Origin: Paenibacillus sp. A3
GTDB taxonomy: Bacteria; Bacillota; Bacilli; Paenibacillales; NBRC-103111
DNA length: 64,000 nt
Direction of reading: 5' to 3'
NCBI RefSeq assembly: GCF_001399685.1
Contig: NZ_JTHN01000182.1
Span: 1-64,000, forward strand
The translations under genes were made by a program, and so were the position numbers. Shown in pieces: positions 9,972-19,420 of this stretch. The notes under the pieces were generated by a model. It searched no databases, was not told the DNA's origin, and worked only from the letters and a program-made list of their open reading frames with translations. Position 1 is the stretch's first letter. The number at the start of each line of letters is the position of its first letter.

Positions 9972-10334
9972 TCATTTCTTCAAATTGATGCCGATCATCC
10001 CGCCTAGCGCCCCGGCCAGCAAAGCTACAACAGCAAGCCCCAGCATCTCCTTGGAAAAACCTGCATCATAAGCCAGAAACCCGATGATCCATACGACTAA
10101 AGTATACATTCCCCCCAACATTCCTCCGTGGTACCAGCCTTTGCTGCCGCTGCGCTTGCCCGACACCGCACCCCCCACCAGCATGGCGACTCCATGAATA
10201 AACAGCGTCGCGCCCAGCCAAGATTTTTCCGGAATATTTGTTCCGAGCAGTACAAGCGAAGCGAGAAGCGTCCCGGCAAGCATGAATGCTACGGCATATA
10301 CTAATCCGGCAAATAAGGGCGAACTTTTCATCAT
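9972..10334 (-). CDS. yrzE: YrzE-type TIGR04086 family membrane protein
   Basis: The 120-residue protein has four hydrophobic segments, glycine-rich loops (GGMLGGMYTLVVWIIGF, LLAGALGGMIGINLKK) and a basic C-terminus. It matches the small four-helix TIGR04086/YrzE family of unknown function that occurs near yajC and spoVB in Bacilli. ATG 10334 is chosen because AGGAGG lies 9 bases upstream; an adjacent ATG at 10331 is possible. It points away from the DUF421 gene. Confidence 0.75.
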   Translation of the reverse strand: MMKSSPLFAGLVYAVAFMLAGTLLASLVLLGTNIPEKSWLGATLFIHGVAMLVGGAVSGKRSGSKGWYHGGMLGGMYTLVVWIIGFLAYDAGFSKEMLGLAVVALLAGALGGMIGINLKK

Positions 10335-10510
10335 CCCTCTTGACCTCCTGTTCCAAGCCATTCTATTTTCCATTGTATGGGCATGTACACCGAAATAGTA
10401 CAGCTACTTCGGCTGCGGAACCATCGATTTGTTACCAGCAATTCACCCGCATGACAATCGTTCCCCGGGGCTACAATAGCCATTGAACTGCATTCGGGGA
10501 GGCCGAGTCC

Positions 10511-11185
10511 ATGGATCTACTGCCGCTTTTTTTTCGCACCATCCTGATCTATGTGATCGTATTTTTTACCCTGCGCATTATGGGAAAAAGGGAGATTGGC
10601 AAGCTGTCCGTCTTTGATCTTGTCATTTCCATCATGATCGCGGAAATTGCCGTGTTCGTGCTGGAGGATATGAAGAAGCCTTTACTTGAAGGCATCCTTC
10701 CCATGGCAACGCTGGTCGTAATTCAATTGACCATTGCTTTTGTTTCGTTGAAAAACGAGAAGCTGCGCCGCTTGTTCGAAGGCAAGCCTTCCCCCATTAT
10801 TCAGAACGGCAAGCTGAATCAGAAGGAAATGAAGCGTCAACTTTACAATTTGGACGATCTGCTGCTGCAATTGAGAGAGAACAAAGTGACAAACCTTGCG
10901 GATGTGGAATTCGCCCTTCTCGAATCGTCCGGTAAGCTGACCGTGGTCGAAAAGAATCAAGAGGCGGAACGATCTCCCGAAGAGCCGGCGTCGTTTCGTT
11001 ACGAAGGACTTCCTTTGCCGCTGATTATGGACGGTAAAGTACAGGACGAAAACTTGACCAAGCTTGGCCAAACCCGGTTTTGGCTCAAGAGCCAGCTTCA
11101 GGATAAGGGAGTCAAAGATTTCAAGGACGTATTTTTTTGTTCCATCGATCATCGGGGCCGCTGGTTTATCGACAAAAAAAGATGA
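10511..11185 (+). CDS. yrbG: YrbG/YetF-type DUF421 membrane protein
   Basis: The 224-residue protein has three N-terminal transmembrane helices (within about residues 5-80). These are followed by the DUF421 cytoplasmic domain with KLSVFDLVISIMIAEIAV, the GKPSPIIQNGKLNQ segment and the LRENKVTNLADVEFALLESSGKLTV block. B. subtilis yrbG has the same location next to spoVB and yrzE. The biochemical role is unknown; relatives act in the spore membrane or envelope. It converges on spoVB with only 13 bp between the stops. Confidence 0.85.
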   Translation: MDLLPLFFRTILIYVIVFFTLRIMGKREIGKLSVFDLVISIMIAEIAVFVLEDMKKPLLEGILPMATLVVIQLTIAFVSLKNEKLRRLFEGKPSPIIQNGKLNQKEMKRQLYNLDDLLLQLRENKVTNLADVEFALLESSGKLTVVEKNQEAERSPEEPASFRYEGLPLPLIMDGKVQDENLTKLGQTRFWLKSQLQDKGVKDFKDVFFCSIDHRGRWFIDKKR

Positions 11186-11198
11186 GCTGGCGCCTGCG

Positions 11199-12764
11199 TT
11201 ATTTCACAAACCGTTTGCCAAGCCATAAAATGCGGAAAACGTCGTCGCGGTTAATGAGTTTAAGCAGCATGGCGATCAGCAGATAAATGACTACCCCCGT
11301 CAGGCAGGAAAAGGAAAAACGCGTAAAGCCGCTGGCAATCCAAGGCGTATACATCACGACATAGCTGGCGAAGCCGGCGACCGCCATACTTATTCCGACT
11401 TTCAGGAAATCCCCGGTTTGCATGCGAAATTGAAGCAAGCGCACGACGCTGTTCCAATGCAGCAGGGTAACGAGCATGATATTCACGCTGATGGCGACAA
11501 CCGCACCCAAGATGCCGAATTCCGGACGGCTGGCCAAAAAATAAATCAGCGTCAACTTAACGATGGACCCGACGAGCGTATTGATCAATGCGCTTCCGGG
11601 TCTTTCGAGCGCTTGGAGAGTCGATTGCAGCGGCGCCTGAAAATAAATGAAAAGCGCTGCGGGCGCCATCATCCGAAGCATGGCCCCGACCCCGGGCTGC
11701 CCGTACATATACTGGCAAATTGGCTCTGCCAGCACATACATCAATACGGCAAAGGGGGCGCCCGTCACCAAGGCAAGCTTCAACGATTGGTGCAGCCGCA
11801 TATGGATCGTTTTCATGTCGTTCTTGGCCGCCGCCTCGGATAAGGATGGGATAAGCGAGACCGCGAGGGAAAAAGTAAGGGCGCTAGGGAGCATCAGCAC
11901 CGGAATAATCATGCCTTGCAATGCTCCGTACTGCGCCGTCGCCACACCGGTTGCCACGCCTGCGACAGCGAGGCTTTGAATAATCAGAATCGATTCGAGA
12001 AAATACGAACCGGAGCCGACCAGCTTGCTTCCGGTGACGGGAACGGCCAACTCCAGAAGACTTTTCAGGCTCTCGAAGCGGTTGAGCGACCGTCGAGCTC
12101 CGGTCTTTGCCCGGTGAAGCGCCAGCCGCTGCGACCGGTTATGCCGGTATAGCAGCACCAGAACGAGCAGGGCGCACAACTCGCCGACCGTGACGCCGAT
12201 CATCGCTCCCGCGGCGGCAAATTCGATGCCGTAAGGCAGCAGCATGAATGCAAAGGCGAGCACGGTAACGATGCGCACAAGCGTCTCGACCACTTGGGAC
12301 AGCGCCGTCGGAATCATGTCCTGCCGGCCTTGAAAATACCCGCGGAATACGGCCGATATGCCGACGAGAGGGATGATCGGCGTCATACACAGGAACGTGT
12401 AGTATACCCGGGGGTCCGTGAACAGATGGTCGGTAATCCAGCGGGCGCCGAGGACGATGACGGCCGTGAAGACCAAGCTGATGACGGTCGATAGCGCAAG
12501 CGCTACCCGAAAGATCGTGCGGACCCGGGCCGTGTTGCCTTCGGCTTCAGCCGCCGCGATCAATTTGGCAACAGCGACCGGGATGCCTCCAGTGACGATC
12601 GTAAGAATGACGATGAGAAACGGCCATCCCATTTGATAAAGGCCGATTCCTTCCGCACCGATCACCCGCGGAAGCGTAATCCGGGGAATGAAGCCGAGGA
12701 TGCGGTTGACAATGCCTGCTGCAAGGAGGATGAGCGTTCCTTGGATAAACGATTGTTTTGTCAA
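11199..12764 (-). CDS. spoVB: SpoVB, MOP-superfamily lipid-linked oligosaccharide flippase
   Basis: A 521-residue polytopic protein with about 14 transmembrane helices, close in length to B. subtilis SpoVB (518). It contains the family segments LPRVIGAEGIGLYQMGWPF near residue 30 and RGYFQGRQDMIPTALSQVVET near 145. SpoVB is required for spore cortex synthesis and belongs to the MurJ/Wzx-like flippases; in B. subtilis it contributes to lipid II transport during sporulation. It is transcribed opposite to the comN-like gene, as expected from gene order. Confidence 0.93.
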   Translation of the reverse strand: MTKQSFIQGTLILLAAGIVNRILGFIPRITLPRVIGAEGIGLYQMGWPFLIVILTIVTGGIPVAVAKLIAAAEAEGNTARVRTIFRVALALSTVISLVFTAVIVLGARWITDHLFTDPRVYYTFLCMTPIIPLVGISAVFRGYFQGRQDMIPTALSQVVETLVRIVTVLAFAFMLLPYGIEFAAAGAMIGVTVGELCALLVLVLLYRHNRSQRLALHRAKTGARRSLNRFESLKSLLELAVPVTGSKLVGSGSYFLESILIIQSLAVAGVATGVATAQYGALQGMIIPVLMLPSALTFSLAVSLIPSLSEAAAKNDMKTIHMRLHQSLKLALVTGAPFAVLMYVLAEPICQYMYGQPGVGAMLRMMAPAALFIYFQAPLQSTLQALERPGSALINTLVGSIVKLTLIYFLASRPEFGILGAVVAISVNIMLVTLLHWNSVVRLLQFRMQTGDFLKVGISMAVAGFASYVVMYTPWIASGFTRFSFSCLTGVVIYLLIAMLLKLINRDDVFRILWLGKRFVK

Positions 12765-12946
12765 GGGACCGACCTTCTTTCTTCCTGGATGGGCTTGTAT
12801 TCCCGTGCGTTATTAATGGATATGCACAACCTGTCCAAGAGCATGCAACAATTTTTAGAGCGCGCCGCAGGCACGAACGGCAGGAAAACGCTCGGGTACA
12901 GCGAATAGGTACAATAACGAGGCTGCGCACGCGGGAGGGTTGCAAG

Positions 12947-13645
12947 ATGGAAAACGACAGTTGGAAACAAGATCGCAGCGACGGCAAGGGTCCGGATGCC
13001 ATGGAAGCGGGATTGGAGCACGACGCCGCCTCCGCTCCGGAAGCGGGGCCGGAAGCCGGGCATACGGGCAGCTCTGAGTCTCGGAATCCGGAAGAAGACG
13101 GGTCGGGGGAAGCTGCAGCCGAAAAGCCGCATACGGAGCCGATCCCTTATATGGAACTTTTTTACTCGGAGAGGGAGAACGGCGATCACCCGCAGAATTC
13201 GTTGGCGGAAGAGAAGATTCCAGCCTCGCATTCGCTTGAGGAAGAAGGAGCGGTCGATCCGAAGCGGGATGAGCCTCAACAGGAGATTGGTTCAGCTGTG
13301 GCTGAGGAATACGACGAGGAGTGCGAACCCGAAGCGGGCGATCTGCCGGAGCTTTGGATGAAGCACATGGAATCGGAGCCGGACCCCGAACCGGAAGAAG
13401 AGCCTATGAATGACGAGGAGCTCAGCCGGGTGATCGAGGAGATTTGCCGGAGCAAAGCTGAGGAGTTCCGCATGATCGGTTACGAGCAGGTGACAGGAGA
13501 GGAAATATGGGAGTGCGTCAGCGACAAATACCATAAGACCGGCGTTCCTCCGCTGCACCGGATCGTCAACGATATTTTATCTTTGAAGGCGACGCAGTTC
13601 ATGAACTGGATGACCATGAGCATATACAAGGATGCCCATCGCTAG
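12947..13645 (+). CDS. comN: ComN-type post-transcriptional regulator with long acidic N-terminal extension
   Basis: The last 80 or so residues (IEEICRSKAEEFRMIGYEQV to the end) match B. subtilis ComN (YrzD), including the EEIWECV and LKATQFMNWMT motifs. ComN is a small protein that acts on comE mRNA at the division site and pole. B. subtilis ComN is about 100 residues, whereas this product is 232. The first 150 residues are dominated by Glu, Pro, Ala, Ser and Gly and look disordered. The start at 12947 follows GGGAGGG. The gene lies between spoVB and secD, exactly as in B. subtilis. The assignment is strong for the C-terminal domain; the extension is unexplained. Confidence 0.8.
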   Translation: MENDSWKQDRSDGKGPDAMEAGLEHDAASAPEAGPEAGHTGSSESRNPEEDGSGEAAAEKPHTEPIPYMELFYSERENGDHPQNSLAEEKIPASHSLEEEGAVDPKRDEPQQEIGSAVAEEYDEECEPEAGDLPELWMKHMESEPDPEPEEEPMNDEELSRVIEEICRSKAEEFRMIGYEQVTGEEIWECVSDKYHKTGVPPLHRIVNDILSLKATQFMNWMTMSIYKDAHR

Positions 13646-13698
13646 CGACCGGGCTTCTTTTTTGCGCGCATCTTTACAGAAAGGAAAAAAGAGGCAAA

Positions 13699-13727
13699 TT
13701 GACTCGTTTTTCGCACGTAGGTATAAT
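13699..13727 (+). promoter_or_regulatory. Sigma-A promoter for secD-secF
   Basis: TTGACT (13699-13704) and a perfect TATAAT (13722-13727) with 17-bp spacing, 29 bp before the secD start. Confidence 0.85.
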
Positions 13728-13756
13728 AGGAATATTGAGTATGGAAGGAGACTTTT

Positions 13757-14989
13757 ATGGACATCAAAAGAATCGTCGCTTTTTTCGCTATCGTGCTGAT
13801 CGTCTTTGCTGCGATCGGAGTGACGAGTCCGCAGCTTGTCAAACAAGTGAAGCTGGGGCTTGATTTGAAAGGCGGCTTTGAGATTCTGTACGTTGTGGAG
13901 CCGATTGAGCCCGGGAAGCCGGTCACCCCCGAGTCGCTCAAGCAAACCGCGATCAGTCTGGAGAAACGGGCCGATAGTCTCGGAATTGCAGAGCCGGAAG
14001 TGACAACCGAGGGAAGCGACCGGATTCGTGTGAAACTGGCCGGGGTGTCGAACGAAGAGGAAGTTAGAAAGATCATCAAAGAGCCTGCGCAGCTCACGTT
14101 CCGCGGGCCGGACGGCACGAAGGAAATGCTGGGGAGCGACTTCGTAGAAGGCGCCGCCCAAGTCGGTTTCGACCAACAGAACCGTCCTATGATTTCGATC
14201 GAAGTCAAGGATAAAGAGAAATTCCGCAAGGTCACGGAGAAGCTGCTTGGTCAACCGCTTGCCATTTATTTGGACGAGACCCAGCTGTCCGCGCCGATCG
14301 TACAGCAGGTGCTAACCGACGGCAAAGCAACGATCTCAGGCAATTATACGTATGACGAAGCTAACAAGCTGAAAGACACGATCAACCTCGGCGCGCTTCC
14401 GTTGAAGCTTACCGAGAAATATACGCAGAGCGTAGGCGCTACGCTTGGCCAATTGTCCCTGCAGGAAACGGTTAAAGCCGGCCTTGTCGGTTCCGTGCTG
14501 ATCCTGCTCTTCATGCTGATTTTTTACCGGGTGCCGGGCCTCGTCGCCTCGATCTCGATCATCACCTACTCCTGGCTGCTGCTCGTCGTTTTCGACTGGA
14601 TTAACGCGACGCTGACGCTCCCGGGGATCGCGGCGTTTATTCTCGGTATCGGGATGGCGGTCGATGCGAACATCATTACCGCGGAGCGGATCAAAGAGGA
14701 AATCCGCAGCGGCAAGAGCATTCTTTCCTCGATGAAGGCGGGTTCGAAGCATTCGTTCAGAACGATTATGGATGCCAATATTACGAACATCATTTCCGGC
14801 TTTGTATTATTTTACATCGGTAACGGAGCCATCCGCGGATTTGCGCTTACGACGATGCTCAGCATCGTGCTTAGTGTGATCACGAACGTCTTCTTTGCGC
14901 GGTTTTTGACCTTGCTGCTCATCCGAAGCAATTTGTTCAAGAAGCCGGTCTACTTTGGCGTAAAGGAGTCGGAAATCCGTGAACTCTAA
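13757..14989 (+). CDS. secD: SecD, protein-export membrane subunit
   Basis: RND-family subunit that uses the proton-motive force to help pull preproteins through SecYEG. The 410-residue sequence has an N-terminal helix, the D1-type motif VKLGLDLKGGFEILYVVE, a large external domain (about 40-230) and a C-terminal block of five helices with LGIGMAVDANIITAERIKEE. It overlaps the secF start by 11 bases. B. subtilis carries a single fused SecDF protein, while here the two halves are separate genes. Confidence 0.95.
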   Translation: MDIKRIVAFFAIVLIVFAAIGVTSPQLVKQVKLGLDLKGGFEILYVVEPIEPGKPVTPESLKQTAISLEKRADSLGIAEPEVTTEGSDRIRVKLAGVSNEEEVRKIIKEPAQLTFRGPDGTKEMLGSDFVEGAAQVGFDQQNRPMISIEVKDKEKFRKVTEKLLGQPLAIYLDETQLSAPIVQQVLTDGKATISGNYTYDEANKLKDTINLGALPLKLTEKYTQSVGATLGQLSLQETVKAGLVGSVLILLFMLIFYRVPGLVASISIITYSWLLLVVFDWINATLTLPGIAAFILGIGMAVDANIITAERIKEEIRSGKSILSSMKAGSKHSFRTIMDANITNIISGFVLFYIGNGAIRGFALTTMLSIVLSVITNVFFARFLTLLLIRSNLFKKPVYFGVKESEIREL

Positions 14990-15896
14990 AACTAAAATAC
15001 TTTTTGATTTTGTCAAACATCGCAAAACATTCTATATCATTTCGCTTCTCATCTGTATTGTCGGCGCCGTTGTGTTGTCGGTTAGCGGTATGAACTACGG
15101 AGTAGAATTCCGGGCGGGTACGTCGATGGACATCTCGGCCGGACAAGCGATGGATAAGGCCAAAGCCGAAGAGCTGCTGAAAAGCGTCGGCGTCGAAGCC
15201 GGTGTGATGACCCTTGGCGGGGACAACAACAATCGCCTGTCCATGAGATTTAACGACATCTTGCCCGAAGCAACCCTGAAGCAGATTCAGGAAAAATTCA
15301 AGGCAACCTACGGCGACGGCGTATCGCAGGAAGTCAATACCGTTACGCCGGATATGGCGCTGGAGCTTCGCAATAAAGCGCTCATCGCGATCGGGGTAGC
15401 CAGCTTGGCCATTTGTCTCTATGTCACGATCCGCTTCGAGTGGCGGTTCGCGATTGCCTCGATTATTGCGATTCTGCACGACGCCTTTTTGGTCATCAGC
15501 GTGTTCGCGATATTCCGGCTGGAAGTGAACTTGCCATTTATGGCTGCCGTGCTTACAACGATCGGTTATTCGATTAACGATAAAATCGTCGTCTTTGACC
15601 GGGTTCGCGAAAATCTGCGCTTTGCCAAGCTGAAGACGCCGGACGATTTGGCGTCCTTATTGAACGACAGTATCTGGCAGACGATGACAAGGAATATCAA
15701 TACGGTCCTTACGGTATTGATTGCCGCCGTTTGTTTGCTTGTGCTCGGCAGTCCTTCCATTCAGCTCTTCGCGCTTGCGAAGATCGTCGGTCTGACCAGC
15801 GGCGCTTATTCTTCCATCTTTATTGCAGGTCCGCTATGGTACGATCTGAAAAGTAAATCGATCGGCTCGAAAAAGAGCTCTGCAGCGAAAGCGTAA
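14979..15896 (+). CDS. secF: SecF, protein-export membrane subunit
   Basis: The 305-residue partner of SecD. It begins with a helix at about residues 17-37 and has the signature MNYGVEFRAGTSMDI, an external domain, and five C-terminal helices with AVLTTIGYSINDKIVVFDRVRENLR. The GTG start at 14979 lies inside the secD coding sequence and follows AAAGGAG by 10 bases, implying coupled translation. Confidence 0.95.
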   Translation: MNSKTKILFDFVKHRKTFYIISLLICIVGAVVLSVSGMNYGVEFRAGTSMDISAGQAMDKAKAEELLKSVGVEAGVMTLGGDNNNRLSMRFNDILPEATLKQIQEKFKATYGDGVSQEVNTVTPDMALELRNKALIAIGVASLAICLYVTIRFEWRFAIASIIAILHDAFLVISVFAIFRLEVNLPFMAAVLTTIGYSINDKIVVFDRVRENLRFAKLKTPDDLASLLNDSIWQTMTRNINTVLTVLIAAVCLLVLGSPSIQLFALAKIVGLTSGAYSSIFIAGPLWYDLKSKSIGSKKSSAAKA

Positions 15897-15992
15897 GAAC
15901 CGCTTTTACCGAAGCCATGGTTCATCTGCGGCCGGCCGCGCGAAACGGCAAGTTTCCGCGGCCTTTCTATCAATCTCATGGAGGAGTGGCCC

Positions 15993-16943
15993 ATGACGGA
16001 GGAACGTTACAAGCAAGCGGCAGCGGGCGCATGGATCGGCATAGCAGGAAATCTTGCCCTGGCCCTTCTGAAAGGCGTAACCGGCTATATGGCCAACAGT
16101 AAAGCATTAATGGCCGATGCGTTCCATTCGGCGTCGGATGTCATAGGCTCGGTTGCGGTGCTGGTCGGGCTCCGCGCGGCCAAGCGGCCCCCTGACGAAG
16201 ATCATCCGTACGGACACGGCAAGGCGGAGCCGATAGCGGCCATTGTTTTATCGGTACTGCTGCTTGTGGTCGGCGTGGAAATCGGCATTTCGGCAGCGAA
16301 ATCGATCTATGGCGGCGTGCACGAACCGCCGGAAGGCTTCGCGCTGACGGTGCTCATCTTGTCCATCATTGTCAAAGAAGCGATGTTTCAATACAAGTTC
16401 CGGCTTGGGAAGAAGCTGGCTAGTCAAGCCCTGATCGCTAACGCTTGGGAGCACCGCTCCGACGTTTATTCTTCGATTGCCGCTTTTGTCGGGGTCGGGG
16501 GCGCGATGCTCGGTTCCTATTTCGGAAATGCTTACCTGTATTACTTGGACCCGATTGCGGGTCTGGTCGTTGCGGTCATGGTGCTTCGAATGGGATACCG
16601 TTTATTGATGGATTCGGTTCACAGCACGATGGATCATGTACTGCATCAAGAAGATGCGGCAGATTTGCTTGAAACGGTACAGCGCATTAAAGGCGTAATT
16701 GCCGTGGATCAACTGCGGGCGCGGGAACATGGTCATTATGTCATTGTCGACGTGAAAATCAGCGTCAATCCGCGTATCTCGATCCAGGAAGGGCATGATA
16801 TTGCCAAAATCGTCAAGCATACGCTCATGAAACGGTTCCTGCACGTTTCCGACGTGTTCGTTCACGTCAATCCGTACGATGCAGGTTATCCGTACAAGAG
16901 TGCGGATTCGGAGCCTGACGATATGCCCACGGTGCTTCATTAA
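15993..16943 (+). CDS. Cation diffusion facilitator (CDF) metal exporter
   Basis: A 316-residue transporter with six predicted helices and a cytoplasmic C-terminal domain. It exports divalent metal ions by proton antiport. The metal-site motifs ADAFHSASD (helix 2) and NAWEHRSDVYSS (helix 5) give the paired His/Asp residues typical of Zn/Fe/Mn transporters. The C-terminal segment RAREHGHYVIVDVKISVNPR matches the ferredoxin-like CDF domain. The start at 15993 follows GGAGGAG; 15978 is in frame but overlaps the binding site. Which metal it carries cannot be read from the sequence. Confidence 0.88.
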   Translation: MTEERYKQAAAGAWIGIAGNLALALLKGVTGYMANSKALMADAFHSASDVIGSVAVLVGLRAAKRPPDEDHPYGHGKAEPIAAIVLSVLLLVVGVEIGISAAKSIYGGVHEPPEGFALTVLILSIIVKEAMFQYKFRLGKKLASQALIANAWEHRSDVYSSIAAFVGVGGAMLGSYFGNAYLYYLDPIAGLVVAVMVLRMGYRLLMDSVHSTMDHVLHQEDAADLLETVQRIKGVIAVDQLRAREHGHYVIVDVKISVNPRISIQEGHDIAKIVKHTLMKRFLHVSDVFVHVNPYDAGYPYKSADSEPDDMPTVLH

Positions 16944-16966
16944 GAGGAATAGGGGGAACGGCCGTC

Positions 16967-19420
16967 ATGCTTCAGGCGAAGGCAAGATGGAATATCGGCG
17001 CGGCAGACGGCAATGCGGCTGAAAGGTTGGCGGAGGAGCTTAATCTGCCGCCGATCATTTCAAGACTGCTCGTTGTCCGGGGAATAACAGATTCCACGCA
17101 AGCCGCTCATTTTTTAAACGGAGGAACGGATCAGACGTACGATCCGTTCCTTTTAGATGGTATGGAACAAGCGGTGGAGCGCATTCGAAAAGCGATCGAC
17201 ACCGGGGAACATATTCGCATCTACGGCGATTACGATGCGGACGGTGTCAGCAGCACGACGCTGATGGTTCATCTGCTGCGGCAGCTCGGCTGCACGTTCG
17301 ATTATTACATTCCGCATCGCGTTCACGAAGGCTACGGTCTCAATACCGCTGCGCTTGATGCGGCGAAGGAACAGGGCGTCGGGCTGATCGTGACGGTCGA
17401 TACCGGCATTAGCGCGGTGAAGGAAATCGCGCATGCGAACGCTCTGGGGATCGATGTCATCGTTACGGATCACCATGAACCGCCGGAGGTACTCCCGGAA
17501 GCTTACGTATTGATCAACCCGAAAAAGCCGGGTTGTCCATACCCTTACAAGCAGCTTGCAGGGGTAGGCGTCGCCCTTAAGCTCGCACAAGCGCTGCTCG
17601 GCCGTTGGCCCGAGGAGCTGCTGGAGTTTGCCGCCATCGGTACGGTGGCCGATCTCATGCTGCTGACGGACGAAAATCGGATCATCGTGAAGCAGGGCTT
17701 GGAACGGATGAGATCGACATCGAATTATGGTATTCGATCACTGCTGGAAATAGCCGGCATTCCGGTTCGGGAGGTAACCTCTACGCATATCGGGTTTGCC
17801 CTGGCGCCCCGCATCAATGCAAGCGGCCGTCTGCTCAGCGCGGATACGGCGGTCAGGCTGCTGACGACGACGAGCGAGCAGGAAGCGGATCAGCTGGCAT
17901 TCGAGCTGGATCAGCTGAACAAGGAACGGCAGCGCATTGTCGACGAAATGGCCAAACAGGCCGTAGATATGGTCGAAAAACGCAAAGCGAGCGGCGGACT
18001 GCCCGATGCTATCGTACTGGCTCACGAAGAGTGGAACGTCGGTGTGATCGGCATCGTTGCTTCCAAGATCGTCGACCGCTTTTACCGGCCGACCATTATT
18101 TTGGGCATTGATCCGGAAACCGGCATGGCCAAAGGCTCTGCGCGTTCGATCGCCGGCTTCGACATGTACCGCGCCTTAACGCACTGCTCCGATATCATGG
18201 ATCATTATGGCGGTCATCCGATGGCGGCTGGCATGACGCTTGCGAGGGCTCATTTGCCGGAACTCGGCCTTCGGTTGGAGCAGCTGGCGAAAGAGTGGCT
18301 GACGCCGGACGATTACATACCGCAGCTGGATGCGGATCTGGTCTGCGATTTCAGCGACGTAACCTTGGAAAGCATTGGACAGCTGGAACGGCTTGGACCG
18401 TTCGGGATGGGGAACCCGTCTCCACGTTTCGTATTCGGCGATCTTGCTTTAAATGACATGCGCACGATGGGCAAGGAGCAGCAGCATTTGAAGCTGTCTC
18501 TCCGTTCCGCGCAGGATGAGACGGCGGCCGCTATGGATGGGGTCGGGTTCGGCAAAGCTTCTTTGGCGGAATGGATATCGCCATCGGCACAGCTTGAAGT
18601 GCTTGGAGAGCTATCCATCAACGAATGGAACGGAGTGCGCCGTCCGCAAATTATGATCCAGGACGTGCGTGTGCCGGAAATACAGCTGTTCGATTGGCGA
18701 GGGGCTCCGAAGCCGGAAAAAAAGCTGGCGGAGCTGTGCGAACGGCTTGAACGGCCTCATGCGGGACAGCATAGCTCTTTGCCTGCCGTAATCGTATTTG
18801 GTGAGGCGATTCCGGCTCCGCTCCAATCGCCTTCTGACCGATACACGCTGTGGTGTGCCGACATTCACGGCCGGTTTCGGCCTGCGAACGAGCGCGCGGG
18901 ACTTACGGCGTTATCGGAGGCTTCGGACGTATTCATGTACTCCCTCCCTCAGAGGATGGAGCAGCTGCACGCGCTGGCCGCCGAAGCGTCCTCGACGCAG
19001 CGGTATTACGCTGCGTTCGGAGGCACCGAAGAGGATAAGCAAGGCAGCATCATGCCGGGCCGTGAGATGTTCAAAGCCGTATACGGCGCCGTCATGGCAT
19101 TGCGGCCTGAAGCCGCGAACCGGTCTGCAGGCGGCCAGGTTGTTCAGGCGATTGCAAGACGTTGCGCGCTCTCGCCGCATCTCGCCCTTTTTATATTGGA
19201 CGTTTTTACCGAGCTTGGTTTGATCGAGCCGGAAGGGGAGGGGTACAGGGTTGTGCCCTCCTCCGAGAAAAAAGATTTATCCGCATCGCTGCTTTACCGC
19301 AGCCGTTCGAAACGGCCGGACGTAGAACAGGAGCTTCTGTACTGCTCCGCAAAGGAGCTTCGTTCGAAGCTTCTGAAGGGACCGGGACCAAACCATTCCA
19401 TGATGGAGGAAATAGTATGA
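16967..19420 (+). CDS. recJ: RecJ, single-strand-specific 5'-3' DNA exonuclease
   Basis: An 817-residue DHH-family nuclease that degrades 5' strands in recombination and base-excision or mismatch repair. Motif I IYGDYDADGVSSTTLMVHLL lies near residue 85, VTVDTGIS and the DHH motif VTDHHEPPE near 145-170, and the DHHA1 motif HYGGHPMAAGMTL near 420. An OB-fold and a long C-terminal extension typical of Bacilli RecJ follow. The start is just after the CDF gene. The stop overlaps the apt start as ATGA. Confidence 0.96.
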   Translation: MLQAKARWNIGAADGNAAERLAEELNLPPIISRLLVVRGITDSTQAAHFLNGGTDQTYDPFLLDGMEQAVERIRKAIDTGEHIRIYGDYDADGVSSTTLMVHLLRQLGCTFDYYIPHRVHEGYGLNTAALDAAKEQGVGLIVTVDTGISAVKEIAHANALGIDVIVTDHHEPPEVLPEAYVLINPKKPGCPYPYKQLAGVGVALKLAQALLGRWPEELLEFAAIGTVADLMLLTDENRIIVKQGLERMRSTSNYGIRSLLEIAGIPVREVTSTHIGFALAPRINASGRLLSADTAVRLLTTTSEQEADQLAFELDQLNKERQRIVDEMAKQAVDMVEKRKASGGLPDAIVLAHEEWNVGVIGIVASKIVDRFYRPTIILGIDPETGMAKGSARSIAGFDMYRALTHCSDIMDHYGGHPMAAGMTLARAHLPELGLRLEQLAKEWLTPDDYIPQLDADLVCDFSDVTLESIGQLERLGPFGMGNPSPRFVFGDLALNDMRTMGKEQQHLKLSLRSAQDETAAAMDGVGFGKASLAEWISPSAQLEVLGELSINEWNGVRRPQIMIQDVRVPEIQLFDWRGAPKPEKKLAELCERLERPHAGQHSSLPAVIVFGEAIPAPLQSPSDRYTLWCADIHGRFRPANERAGLTALSEASDVFMYSLPQRMEQLHALAAEASSTQRYYAAFGGTEEDKQGSIMPGREMFKAVYGAVMALRPEAANRSAGGQVVQAIARRCALSPHLALFILDVFTELGLIEPEGEGYRVVPSSEKKDLSASLLYRSRSKRPDVEQELLYCSAKELRSKLLKGPGPNHSMMEEIV

